Of a stretch of DNA of 24,401 nucleotides, positions 13,001-19,310 are shown in pieces. The DNA is taken from NCBI GenBank assembly GCA_008931825.1, contig QXVZ01014598.1, forward strand, positions 1 to 24,401, given 5' to 3'. Both the position numbers and the translations under genes were made by a program. Below the pieces are notes generated by a model. The model was not told the origin of the DNA. It searched no databases and saw nothing but the letters and a program-made list of their open reading frames with translations. The stretch is from Phallusia fumigata. Its lineage: Eukaryota; Chordata; Ascidiacea; Phlebobranchia; Ascidiidae. The stretch's first letter is position 1, and every line of letters starts with the position of its first letter.

Positions 13001-15165
13001 TAACCTTGAACCCGTGGATGCATTTTCTTGAAGTTGGCAGGAAAATACGCAAAACTTCCAGCAAAAGGCATCGCAAGTTACAAAAAACTATGGCACAAAA
13101 AAATCTGGGCGGCCTTTCAACATATTAGTCTTTCTTTTTCCGAATTTCTGGAATTTAGCTTTACAGAATTAAAACTTTTGGCCTTTCATTGGGGTTGTAG
13201 GGTTAAAAACAAAAGTCCCCGTTTATGCAAATTGCGAACCCTCTATCGTTAAAATCGTTTCTACGTTGTTGTAAGACATTTGGTGAGCAACCTACATCCC
13301 ACAGGCCAAATCCGAAGATTTTTTTTCATGGGGAGAAACTGTAATCTAAATAAAACCCCCTAAATTCGCGTGTTTTAACAACGACATGAACAGTGCGGAA
13401 CTGTGAGTGGAAGATTAGATTAGTACAACCCGTTGAGACCCTGATGCCCCCTGGTACACTTACTTCCTCCTCAGCGTCTCCCTCTCCTCCGCTCCCTGTC
13501 TGGATCTCGTCATAAAGTGCCCCCGCTCCTTCTCCAGGAATCGTGTCTTCGTCTCCAGCTCCTGTTGGACTTGCTGGAGGAGCCGGATCGTCGCTCGGCA
13601 TTCACTCGAATCCATCTCACCTTCCCGGAGTCGCTCGTTCTGCATCTTCAGGAGAAATAACGAATTGAGTTTGCAATACTTGGATGCAAATATGTTGTAC
13701 ACATGTGCCAGTGCGGACCAACTTTGTTTTGTGATGGGCCGTCAGTAACTGTTAGATTTTTCCGCGGGCTAAATAAGGGACGCAAAAACTAACTACTTAC
13801 ACGTCATGACGAAAAATAAATTTCATGACAACGTCAACTAAATCAACTAAAAGTTGTACGCCTCAAGTAACACGTGGGCCCGTTAATATTCTTTTCCGGC
13901 GAGTGCCCTGATGTGGTCAAGACAGCGGTATGACATATTTAAATCAATAATCCAATGTATTTTATTTTGCGAATGGCAGTCAAACTTGAATCCACGTTAA
14001 AAGTAAAAAGGAGATTTTCTCTAATTAACTCAGCTCTTACTTCCATCGTCTTCTGAGCATCCGCGAGTTTTCGAAGCAAAATCTCTCGTCTTGACTCGCT
14101 GTCATCCAGAGCGTCCTGGTAGTTGTCTCTCTCGATTTCGACAAGACGAGGTGGTGTCCAGTTCACTGGCGAGCTGGATAAAATATGAAATTGTTTCAAC
14201 GTTGTTCATCACAAGCTCTAATACTTAAACCGCATAATATGACAGAAACATAATTTCATTCAAACTGTCCATTGCAGACTAGTATCGGTTTATAATGTAA
14301 AACAGCGGAATACTTGGTTATTTTCAACAACCTCACGCTGGTTGGTTATGATTGTAATGTACCCCCGTTTTCATTGAACTGGTTTTAATGCGACAAGTTG
14401 GGAATCGTTAAAAAATATTTTCAAACCTTCTGATCGGTGAAGGGGAACGGGATTTGATTGGTGAAGGCGATCTTCCTCTTCTGATTGGTCGAAAACTGCC
14501 CTGCTCAGCAGACCGTGACCATCTGTCTTGCTACAAACGAACACAAAGTCGAAAACTTTAAAATTGCAAACCGTAAAAATACACTAACGTTCTTATTTAC
14601 AGATTAAGGCAAAAGACTGAATGTTTCCAATGTCCGTTCAAAACTTGCTCTAAACAATAAACCGCCTTCGTCAGGAATCACAAACATTCCATTACACTGG
14701 TCAAGACAAAAAAGAGTATTCATTGTTAGCCGGGCATCGGAGCATTCAAGGTATTGTTTCTGCATTAGGCGTATGAATACAATTGAAATATTAGGGCTAA
14801 ATTGCTCATAAAAATTTAATTCGCTTTCAAGTATTCTTACTTTGAGATAAGACTGCTTTCTGTAAGTTTCGTCGAGTACTTGCATCGCCCTCCTAACGGC
14901 AGCCGATGGCGTAGAAGTTCGACCACGCGTGGGGGCTAAAGAATCTCTAAAAGCAAAATCGTAAACTCGAGATTATAGTAGAGCAGCAACAGCTATGTGA
15001 AGTCGCAAGGCCCAACGCCAATTAATTAACCGCAGTTGCAATCCAAATAATGTAATATATTTACCTCGTGTCGTTCAGATCATCCATGTCAAGGTAACAA
15101 TCATAATTGGCTTTGGCTCTTGAGCTCCCTCTGGCGGGCTGATACTCTTTGATCGAATAATCCAT
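741..15165 (-). CDS. Large coiled-coil scaffold-type protein, 29 coding exons, 1486 aa
   Basis: The reconstruction joins 29 exons from ATG at 15163-15165 to TAA at 741-743. All introns are GT-AG, phases are compatible, and 4461 nt are open throughout. Residues 1-107 are basic and Ser/Pro/Arg-rich, with a doubled RSPSPI motif at 88-103. Residues about 110-1160 are almost continuous heptad coiled coil rich in Glu, Lys, Arg, Gln and Leu. Residues 1176-1486 are Ser/Pro-rich, disordered and partly acidic, ending in SSLV. There is no signal peptide, membrane segment or catalytic motif, so it is probably a cytosolic structural or scaffold protein. Proteins of this layout often sit at centrosomes, ciliary bases or cell cortex, but that is inference. 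I compared it from memory with rootletin, CEP135 and ODF2 and saw no convincing match. The start is chosen because an acceptor (TTTTTACAG) lies 3 nt upstream and an upstream in-frame stop occurs in the candidate 5' exon. Structure is well supported; function is not known. Confidence 0.9.
1451..1555 (-). CDS. Coding exon 28 (residues 1359-1393), Pro/Ser-rich
   Basis: Acceptor TTGTTTTAG, donor GCAAG|GTAAAT. 35 codons, extremely Ser/Pro/Thr-rich (KLPSPTSSPSLPSPTSA). Its phase fits both neighbours. The low-complexity content makes it a little less certain than the rod exons. Confidence 0.8.
1872..1921 (-). terminator. Possible intronic poly(A) signals of a short isoform
   Basis: Two AATAAA motifs on the minus strand (1916-1921 and 1872-1877) lie 28 and 72 nt after the in-frame TAA at 1949-1951 at the start of intron 27. 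They would support a transcript ending in this intron. AATAAA is common in AT-rich DNA, so this is only suggestive. Confidence 0.35.
1953..2339 (-). CDS. Coding exon 27 (residues 1230-1358), tail, alternative end
   Basis: Acceptor CAATTTCAG, donor AGAAG|GTAAAA. Largest exon, GC-rich, encoding Ser/Pro/Gly-rich (YSPKRGSPGGGSPGARVSF) and acidic (DASHEDAEDGD) stretches. If the donor is not used, translation reads one more Arg and stops at TAA 1949-1951. TGACGTCA occurs at 2209-2216. Confidence 0.88.
2935..3096 (-). CDS. Coding exon 26 (residues 1176-1229), tail
   Basis: Acceptor TTTCTGCAG; the donor is ATCAAG|GTGTGT. An earlier candidate donor (GGTG|GTAAGA) gives the wrong phase for exon 27. Disordered Ser/Thr-rich tail ending in KKDKKRSLSLSPKS, with basophilic and proline-directed Ser sites. 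Confidence 0.86.
3446..3591 (-). CDS. Coding exon 25 (residues 1128-1175), end of rod
   Basis: Acceptor CTTTTCAG, donor TCAAG|GTACAA. Last heptads (ILELERELNEKKQIIHAM), then a very basic segment (RKKSDKKKISNFMKKLKG) that could bind acidic surfaces or act as a nuclear localisation signal (inference). Confidence 0.9.
3657..3746 (-). CDS. Coding exon 24 (residues 1098-1127), 90 nt
   Basis: Acceptor TATTTTCAG, donor CAG|GTAGAA. 30 codons with SRRKSEVEQIHLQHSNAEKI. Phase 0 at both ends; the intron after it is the shortest in the gene (65 nt). Confidence 0.88.
3973..4051 (-). repeat. tRNA-like element / SINE head in intron 23
   Basis: The minus strand has a perfect A box (TAGCTCAGTTGGTAGAGC, 4027-4044) and a perfect B box (GGGTTCGAATCCC, 3982-3994) at tRNA-like spacing. 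The D arm pairs (GCTC/GAGC). The acceptor stem has mismatches at its inner end and no proper anticodon stem forms, so a functional tRNA is unlikely. It is best read as a tRNA-derived SINE or tRNA pseudogene. Confidence 0.65.
4263..4431 (-). CDS. Coding exon 23 (residues 1041-1097)
   Basis: Acceptor TCCATGCAG, donor AAG|GTGGGT. Coiled coil with NKWLETRIASLQREIELVRD. Phase 0 at its end. Confidence 0.91.
4767..4913 (-). CDS. Coding exon 22 (residues 992-1040)
   Basis: Acceptor TCCACCAG, donor CAA|GTAAGT. Coiled coil (LQELDEVRQEKETLEKQLS), then a Ser/Thr/Pro linker (SSKTSQTPPTSLSL) that marks a second hinge. Leaves 2 nt. Confidence 0.9.
5241..5275. repeat. 18-bp tandem duplication in intron 21
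   Basis: AAATTGAAAAATAAAAG occurs at 5241-5257 and again at 5259-5275 (period 18). It accounts for the Lys/Asn-rich open frame seen there on the plus strand, which is not a gene. Confidence 0.8.
5382..5508 (-). CDS. Coding exon 21 (residues 950-991)
   Basis: Acceptor ACTTTACAG, donor TCACT|GTAAGT. Coiled coil (QLMELKRRFVEIQKLEQKV). Leaves 2 nt of a Leu codon. Confidence 0.9.
5700..5785 (-). repeat. Degenerate tRNA-like element in intron 20
   Basis: The minus strand holds TGGTTGAGTGGTTGGGACAG (5754-5773), a good Pol III A-box match, followed by a decayed B-box-like stretch (GGGTTTTAACA). Probably an old tRNA-derived repeat. Confidence 0.35.
5824..5920 (-). CDS. Coding exon 20 (residues 918-949)
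   Basis: Acceptor TTTCTGTAG, donor GAAG|GTGGGT. A Ser/Gly-rich hinge (SNGESDAASSGISQTTSRD) interrupts the rod before SLKRDLSRAKE. Carries TCACGTGA at 5865-5872. The preceding intron is only 70 nt. Confidence 0.88.
5991..6180 (-). CDS. Coding exon 19 (residues 854-917)
   Basis: Acceptor TTTGTTTAAG. The donor is AGT|GTAGGT; the overlapping downstream GT (GTAG|GTTAAC) would shift frame and hit TGA in exon 20, so the first is chosen. Coiled coil with TGACGTCA at 6029-6036. Confidence 0.88.
6389..6404 (+). other. One-mismatch copy of the spliced-leader 16-mer
   Basis: ATTCTATTTAAATAAG differs at one base from the 16-mer at 6713-6728. Same orientation, in the next intron (18), and also lacking a following GT. 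Confidence 0.35.
6493..6667 (-). CDS. Coding exon 18 (residues 796-853)
   Basis: Acceptor ACGTTTCAG, donor AGAGG|GTAAGA. Coiled coil (VIRLKQDLEERRQQVMVMEG). Its first bases are part of TGACGTCA at 6659-6666, and a second copy lies in the adjacent intron at 6676-6683. Leaves 2 nt. Confidence 0.91.
6713..6728 (+). other. Exact match to the Ciona spliced-leader 16-mer
   Basis: ATTCTATTTGAATAAG equals the ascidian spliced leader as I recall it from the trans-splicing literature. It is antisense to the gene, in intron 17. It is followed by AC rather than the GT donor of an SL RNA gene, so it is not a normal SL RNA gene. It could be a retroposed 5' end or chance. Confidence 0.5.
6729..6945. repeat. 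Possible dispersed repeat in intron 17
   Basis: Higher-complexity intronic sequence with CAGGCCGGAAATGG near its left end and GCAGGCCAAC near its middle, not coding in any frame. The block at about 9045-9270 in intron 12 has similar GGCCGG/GGCCAG words. Dispersed-repeat origin is inferred only. Confidence 0.25.
7041..7230 (-). CDS. Coding exon 17 (residues 733-795)
   Basis: Acceptor GAAACCTCAG, donor CGAG|GTTTGA. Strong coiled coil (LEREKQQLELRMASMNDEM). Carries TCACGTGA at 7173-7180. Ends with one nucleotide of the next codon. Confidence 0.92.
7507..7584 (-). CDS. Coding exon 16 (residues 707-732), 78 nt
   Basis: Acceptor TTATTTCAG, donor CAG|GTAAGG. 26 codons (SDVTDDVSRLKGMNQLLAEQ). Carries TGACGTCA at 7563-7570 within the codons for Asp-Asp-Val. 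The intron before it is only 72 nt. Confidence 0.9.
7657..7812 (-). CDS. Coding exon 15 (residues 655-706)
   Basis: Acceptor GTTTTGCAG, donor CAG|GTGGGG. A short Ser/Thr linker (PSKSTSQDS) breaks the rod, then VEKLQAEVSLLKTKLNQVE resumes it; GPRGDQ at the end is another break. Confidence 0.91.
8324..8458 (-). CDS. Coding exon 14 (residues 610-654)
   Basis: Acceptor TATTTTCAG, donor TCG|GTATGC. 45 codons of coiled coil (EEELLQLRADNKRLGQEC). Phase 0 at both ends. Confidence 0.91.
8775..8978 (-). CDS. Coding exon 13 (residues 542-609)
   Basis: Acceptor TTTCATCTAG, donor CAG|GTGAAA. 68 codons. Coiled coil containing IDHWRQACSKLTSLVEDKDE, one of the few Trp residues in the rod. Phase 0 at both ends. 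Confidence 0.92.
9045..9270. repeat. Possible dispersed repeat in intron 12
   Basis: The longest intron (764 nt) contains a GC-richer non-coding block with GAGCCGGGCCAG near the left side and CTGGCCGGATCCGG near the right side, suggesting an inserted element. No terminal repeats are clear. Confidence 0.25.
9743..9880 (-). CDS. Coding exon 12 (residues 496-541)
   Basis: Acceptor TTCGTGAAG, donor ACT|GTAAGTTG. 46 codons of coiled coil (LNQDLRDLRHEKEKLSSQL), still in register at its start (L2, Y9, L12, L23, L30, L37). Phase 0 at both ends. Confidence 0.9.
10233..10400 (-). CDS. Coding exon 11 (residues 440-495), exactly 8 heptads
   Basis: Acceptor TTCGATCAG, donor ACC|GTAAGT. 56 codons. L5, L9, L12, L19, V23, L26, M37, L40 and L54 hold the register of exons 9 and 10. 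Contains RPRAEELSERVKYLE. Phase 0 at both ends. Confidence 0.92.
10575..10700 (-). CDS. Coding exon 10 (residues 398-439), exactly 6 heptads
   Basis: Acceptor GTCATACAG, donor AAG|GTTTGT. 42 codons. M9, L12, L16, I19, L23 and L40 of the exon stay in the same heptad register as exon 9. Phase 0 at both ends. Confidence 0.9.
11017..11184 (-). CDS. Coding exon 9 (residues 342-397), exactly 8 heptads
   Basis: Acceptor GTTTCATAG, donor AGG|GTAAGC. 56 codons. Heptad core positions are clear: a-positions L2, L9, L16, Y23, V44 and d-positions L19, M26, L40, I47, L54 of the exon. Phase 0 at both ends. Confidence 0.92.
11420..11536 (-). CDS. Coding exon 8 (residues 303-341)
   Basis: Acceptor CTTATGTAG, donor GAG|GTAAAT. 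Coiled coil (LGQRLSRCQHDLQDVSERF). Phase 0 at both ends. Confidence 0.9.
11585..11700 (-). repeat. tRNA-derived SINE fragment in intron 7
   Basis: The minus strand has a perfect B box (GGGTTCGAATCCC, 11641-11653) preceded by CTGTCGT, close to the CTGTCTT before the B box of the element at 3973-4051. The A box region is degenerate. The limits are approximate. Confidence 0.5.
12153..12287 (-). CDS. Coding exon 7 (residues 258-302)
   Basis: Acceptor GTTCTTCAG, donor CAG|GTAAAC. Coiled coil (CELLEKEKNHAFAEIEKQQ). First of ten consecutive exons whose length is a multiple of three with phase 0 at both ends. Confidence 0.9.
12708..12733. repeat. 13-bp tandem duplication beside exon 6
   Basis: ACAACGAAAATTT occurs twice, head to tail, in intron 6 starting 12 nt after the exon 6 donor. 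Probably replication slippage. Confidence 0.8.
12746..12890 (-). CDS. Coding exon 6 (residues 209-257)
   Basis: Acceptor CCTTTTTAG; the donor GAG|GTTGGA is weak but is the only GT that keeps the frame. Coiled coil (RLRCQLDLLLADKE). It carries two TCACGTGA palindromes, at 12808-12815 and 12870-12877. Confidence 0.87.
13464..13645 (-). CDS. Coding exon 5 (residues 149-208)
   Basis: Acceptor CTCCTGAAG, donor GGAA|GTAAGTG. Coiled coil including IRLLQQVQQELETKTRFLEK. GC-richer than the flanking introns. Leaves 2 nt. Confidence 0.9.
14041..14173 (-). CDS. Coding exon 4 (residues 104-148), start of rod
   Basis: Acceptor TTATCCAG, donor GAA|GTAAGA. A short linker with NWTPPRLVEIERD leads into the first heptads (LLRKLADAQKTME). 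The NWTPP box may be a conserved anchor useful for finding orthologs. Confidence 0.9.
14427..14530 (-). CDS. Coding exon 3 (residues 70-103), RSPSPI repeat
   Basis: Acceptor TTTGTAG, donor AGAAG|GTTTGA. Strongly basic. It encodes RSPSPIKSRSPSPIR, two near-identical proline-directed phosphorylation-type units, so the head is a likely target of CDK/GSK3-class kinases (inference). Leaves 2 nt. Confidence 0.86.
14841..14946 (-). CDS. Coding exon 2 (residues 34-69)
   Basis: Acceptor GCTTTTAG, donor AAA|GTAAGA. Basic, Ser/Thr/Pro-containing head sequence (LAPTRGRTSTPSAAVRRAM), then a short helical stretch. Ends in phase 0. Confidence 0.87.
15065..15165 (-). CDS. Coding exon 1 (residues 1-33), start codon
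   Basis: Starts MDYSIKEYQPARG. The acceptor TTTTTACAG ends at 15168, leaving only GT before the ATG, so the mRNA 5' end is joined here either by cis-splicing to an upstream exon or by spliced-leader trans-splicing. The donor is GAG|GTAA and leaves 2 nt of a split Arg codon. Confidence 0.88.
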
Positions 15166-16045
15166 ACCTGTAAAAATTTACAAGTTAATTTCGAAGTTGT
15201 TTTATTACAACACATGAATATGCTTAATCGTAGAAAGTCATTGTGACTTTGCTCTGACTCGCCCATAACAACAGAGTTTTTTATTAGATTTATTTACCAA
15301 TTTCTTCAAGGCAAAGTTAACAAACAAGTTTTGGTTTTGTCATGTGATTTTTAATCATAGGTTCACAAGTTAATCAAGGTTTTTGAGCATTTTGCCATAT
15401 CCGGCAACCACCACAACCACAAATCGAATTTTCGACTTACTTTTTTCTATTCGAGGACTAATTATTCTGGTTTTCTCGACTTTGCTGTAAATTTCCATTT
15501 TCAAGCCAAATTTAAAACTCTGACAAACTGCTTTTTGAATTAAAAGCAAACTTTTATATCCAAACTTCCGACAACTACACATACATTTCTATGCTGCCTA
15601 AATTTTAAACGTAAAACACTAATTTGGTCAGGAATACAACACACAGAAATGTCCAAGTCAAACTGTGCGAACCTGTCAGTTACGTCATAATGTAACCACA
15701 GACAACAACACCAGTAGTGTACTTTATCCGCTTAGCTTAAACAGAGACATACATAAGCAAACCAAATGTTCTGAGTTCTCTATCTCTGTTTACGTCACAA
15801 CGAAATAGCAGACAACGAGGACAACAAAATTCCAAAGGAAAAAAAGGTGCCTCACTCCGTCATAAACAACCATTGTTTCGTCATCAATGGGTGACAATAC
15901 TAACAGTTATAAGTGGCGTGGTTGAGGCCATTCAATGATCCGGTACTTGGCTCTACTTTCAACAGCGCCACGACAAAAGAAAATAATTGCCGCAGTTCGA
16001 GACTCGTTATGAGACAAAACAAAGCTTTCGCGGTCTTTGCCCTTG

Positions 16046-16053
16046 TGACGTCA
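16046..16053. promoter_or_regulatory. CRE-type palindrome upstream of the gene
   Basis: Perfect TGACGTCA in GTGACGTCAC context, about 880 bp upstream of coding exon 1. ACGTCA half-sites also occur near 15682 and 15792, and a second full palindrome lies at 16614-16621. These match CREB/ATF-family consensus sites, but the octamer is over-represented throughout this window, so promoter function is uncertain. Confidence 0.3.
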
Positions 16054-16566
16054 CAATTGTTGTGGTTAATTTTTGTTAACTGTAAAGTTGTAAGAAAAAA
16101 AAGAAGAACCAAATGCATTCGAGATCATGAAATATGGGCGACATAGATACAAACACTCGCTTCAAGTTAAATAACTTCAGGCATTTTCGATGTCACAAAA
16201 CTTATGCGTCTTGCGTAGCTTTGCAAACCAAGTTGTCGCCTCATTTATAAACTGCTACATGCAACAACTTCTTATCGTTTGAACTACGTGCTCTGTTGTT
16301 GAAGCGATTGATTAAAGCTTTTGTTAAACTTCTGTATCCAACTCTTAACCGGACTTATTGGGATTAGGATATTGACGTTTCGTTGCAATGTATGCGGCGC
16401 TGGCAAAATAATTTAAACTATTCGAATACTCATATTGACTAACCAAGGAGTCAAACACACATTGCACAGGAATCGCTTCTTGCTTAAGGGATCATCCCCT
16501 GATTGGCTGACGAAGTGTTGTAGTGATTCGATTTGAATTGGTTGAAGCAAAATGAAACAGACTTAC

Positions 16567-16671
16567 CAGTTGAAAGCAGCTCAGGAGTTTATTCCGATCT
16601 AGAATATTCCGGTTGACGTCATTATCAAAGTGTAAATAATCCGTCGTATTGATGACGAAACAAATCAATTG
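16567..16671 (-). other. Candidate non-coding 5' exon of the coiled-coil gene
   Basis: A 105-nt segment is flanked by a good acceptor (TATTTGCAG) and a consensus donor (CTG|GTAAGT). It lies 1.4 kb upstream of coding exon 1 on the same strand. Joined to exon 1 it reads in frame back from the ATG to a TAA, so it would be 5' UTR; it holds a short upstream ORF of seven codons. It contains the palindrome TGACGTCA at 16614-16621. Exon 1 could instead receive a spliced leader, which would make this segment intergenic. Confidence 0.35.
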
Positions 16672-17699
16672 CTGCAAATAGTTTTCAAATTTTGTGAATT
16701 AATATGAAAGAAGTCGTGGATAAGACGATATAGTGGGTTTTAAGTCTCAAATATGCCAAGCTCCAATTGTGTTAGAATTGCATTTACGGCATAATGTTTG
16801 CCCCTGAAAACCAAGACGCTTGATGAACAATGCTGCATGCGTAAAGCTGGTTCTTGAACCAGCTTCGTAAAGTAAACCATGACAGCCGCTCAAAAAAAAG
16901 CCTATAGTCATATTAGGTTTATTGTGAGCGGTTAAAATTTAGGGAACAGATTTTAACAAAACCTCGCAAGCTGGTTAACAACATCGAGTGTGCAAAATCA
17001 CGCACGCTAACACAAAACGTTTGTCCGGCATTACGAATACTTTGCACCAAATCTACAGGTAAAACACACACGTCAAGCGTTCTGCCAACTTCATAATGTA
17101 TCTAGTTCGGTTGCTCAGTATCTATGTAAGTTAGTGGTTCTTAATATTTTCCCTCGTTTCCATTTCTACTCAAAACAAATTTCTATTTTTCCACAATTTA
17201 CAAAATCTCATTTCGCTAGTTCTGTCTTACTCGATGTAAAACAGTGATATTTTCAGCTAATGTAGCTAATTATCCACCTGCTACCCTTACGTTATCAACA
17301 ATTGAGTAACTACGACAAGATTAAGAATTACTGATCTAATTAGTTGTCAAACCAATCACATTTAGCACTCAAACAAGCAAATATGATATCCAATAACTGT
17401 AGAATATAGCGAATAATATTGAACAGAATCAGATATAACTGACGAACACACGTTTAAATATAACCGTCGTAGGTTTAGGTATTCCGCTAAGCACTAGGTA
17501 ATCTACTATGGAAGTAATTGTATCTGATTCAATACCAATCACCACTCACTGTGGACAATTGAAAGGTGTTAAGTTGCCAGGCATGTCTGGTCAAAACACA
17601 ACTAACCCGTGGCTTAATCTCACAACGGTTCGACGCAAGTTAGTGTGGATTTGTACAGGTATGTGTGAGAAAGTGGAGGGTAGAGTGAAATGAGAGAGT

Positions 17700-17935
17700 G
17701 ATTAATCCGGAGCGGACAGGTGTTCTCTCGTTTATTTGAGCAAAGGTGTTTTAACACAAAGGAACGAGATTAAGTAATCGCGTAAAGCGGTTGTCACCTC
17801 AGAAGTGACTTAATTTCGACTGCAAAGTAATCAAGAAGAGGAATCGAAGCCTCATCACGAGAGGCAGAAAAGCTGGTGCGCGAGTATCAACCGGTTTGTT
17901 CAACGCTGGGTAGCTTTCCAGGACCGTGTTAAGAT
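17700..17935 (-). repeat. Probable dispersed repeat with tRNA-like part
   Basis: On the minus strand, GGCTTCGATTCC (17840-17851) is one mismatch from a B box and is preceded by GCCTCTCGTGATGAGG and, further up, GGTTGATACTCGCGCACC, resembling an A-box region. The remainder is non-coding. It looks like a SINE with a non-tRNA body; limits are approximate. Confidence 0.35.
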
Positions 17936-18222
17936 TACATTTTTTAATCTTGTTGTTGCGCTGTATTACCACCGTTGGTGAGCAAGCAAAATGAGCCTTC
18001 GTATTAAGTTAGGCACGCGTCACATGTTGCCAACCTCTTCTCTACCAGAGTTTACAATACAGTTTAATTTTTCGTTAGTTGTCAAACTTACACAGTGGAA
18101 ATCTCCATAACGCAACGCCGGAAGTGACGAGAGCCAATGTTTAATAATTCAAACCTGTTGAAAATATTATTACGTCACAGCCGCGAAGTAACAAAGACGT
18201 TACAAACTGAATTTAAACTTAC

Positions 18223-18375
18223 AGATGAGCCATTAGGAATGTGATTGAGTTCCTGACAAAAATCGCAGGCATCCACAGTTCGTATGCGCCCATAAGGGCT
18301 CAACGCCGCCACCCAGCGATCAATTCGTGTCGGGCAAGGTTGAAAATATTTGTAAATATTTGTTCGAGGTAAACC
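18223..18375 (-). other. Exon-like open segment, 51 codons
   Basis: The minus strand is open for 51 codons after a TAA at 18376-18378 and ends at a consensus donor (TCT|GTAAGTTT). The translation has non-repetitive, protein-like composition with IDRWVAALSPYGR and VDACDFCQELNHIPNGS, including a CxxC pair. No ATG or strong acceptor is seen at its 5' side, and the adjacent pentamer microsatellite hints at repeat origin. It may be an exon of an unrecognised gene, a retroposon fragment or chance. Confidence 0.25.
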
Positions 18376-18386
18376 TTACCAACCTT

Positions 18387-18409
18387 GAGTCGAGTTGAGT
18401 TGAGTTGAA
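18387..18409. repeat. GAGTT microsatellite
   Basis: About four imperfect GAGTT units (GAGTCGAGTTGAGTTGAGTT). Short pentamer tails like this often terminate non-LTR retroposons, but no reverse transcriptase is visible nearby. Confidence 0.7.
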
Positions 18410-18659
18410 TTTATTTCGTATACATTTCCACCAATCACTGGGCCACGTTGATGACGTGTTGCATGGCATACGATCTTTAACTGTAAAAAAAACCCAAGAC
18501 AAAATTCAACTTGGATTGTTGGAGGTTCGACCAAAATTTGCATCTCAACAAAAAAACATTAAAGTTAATCGGTATGATATGAATTTGAAACAAAAACACG
18601 GGTATTCAAAAACAGCAGGTACTCTTATCATTCACGCGTTCGCTACTACGTGTGTTAAA

Positions 18660-18713
18660 CCAAAGGTGCGCTTGGTACCATAGATGTGCTTGGTACTTCA
18701 GGTGCGCTTTGTA
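18660..18713. repeat. Three 18-bp tandem repeats
   Basis: Units at 18660-18677, 18678-18695 and 18696-18713, of the type CCAAAGGTGCGCTTGGTA. An inverted copy lies at 18807-18824 and matches the third unit at 17 of 18 bases. Exactly 18-bp spacing keeps a frame open on the minus strand, but no gene is supported. Confidence 0.75.
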
Positions 18714-18806
18714 CTTGTTACAACTTCTGTTACGCACACAGGTATAGGCTAACAGCGAGTGGTACGGGGGTGGAAATCTTGTAAACACTGTTGGTACCAA
18801 GCGAAA

Positions 18807-18824
18807 TACAAAGCTCACCTGAAG
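18807..18824. repeat. Inverted copy of the 18-bp repeat
   Basis: TACAAAGCTCACCTGAAG is the reverse complement of unit 18696-18713 with one mismatch. Together they could form a stem with a loop of about 93 nt. Confidence 0.65.
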
Positions 18825-19185
18825 CATTCTAGGGCAATCTAAACACAGAAGCAGGTTTTTATATCATCAACATTTTGGCTACAGATTGTCCTTCGCATTG
18901 TAGGTACCGAAGATAAAGCTTTTACCCGGTCGTATCTTGTCAGTTAGCCCAAACATGTTTCAGGATAAAAACAAACAAACAAATTACCGGTGAAAAATAA
19001 TTAAACTTTACTTTATCGTTAAATCACAACCTCGTGCAAGGCGATGCTTTTAAACAGACGTTTCAACATGATCTTGTCGCCGAACCAGTGTTTATAACAT
19101 TCACACGGGTCCGTGTCGTCCTGTGTGACATAAAATCAAGCGGCAACATACCACAGATCAATTCTCCTCACCCTGAAATGCAAAG

Positions 19186-19310
19186 CCGCGCGAGTTTGCC
19201 GGGGAATCGCGATTTAATGGCTCATTTTCTCTACGCCACTTCGATAAACTCGTTCTTATCGCGTCAAAACGTCGCGCGTCTTCGTGCTAAAACGTTCGAT
19301 ATCGTGCTTG
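19186..19310. promoter_or_regulatory. CpG-dense patch, possible promoter or enhancer
   Basis: About 19 CpG dinucleotides in 125 bp, including CCGCGCG and GTCGCGCGTC, amid AT-rich CpG-poor DNA. A 94-codon plus-strand frame covers 19034-19318 but resembles no protein I know. Possible regulatory element or unannotated 5' exon. Confidence 0.3.

Noticed and set aside
13326..13601. 91-codon minus-strand frame rich in Gly/Glu/Pro
   Set aside because: It is an alternative frame of exon 5 that runs into intron 5; the frame matching neighbouring exon phases is a coiled coil.
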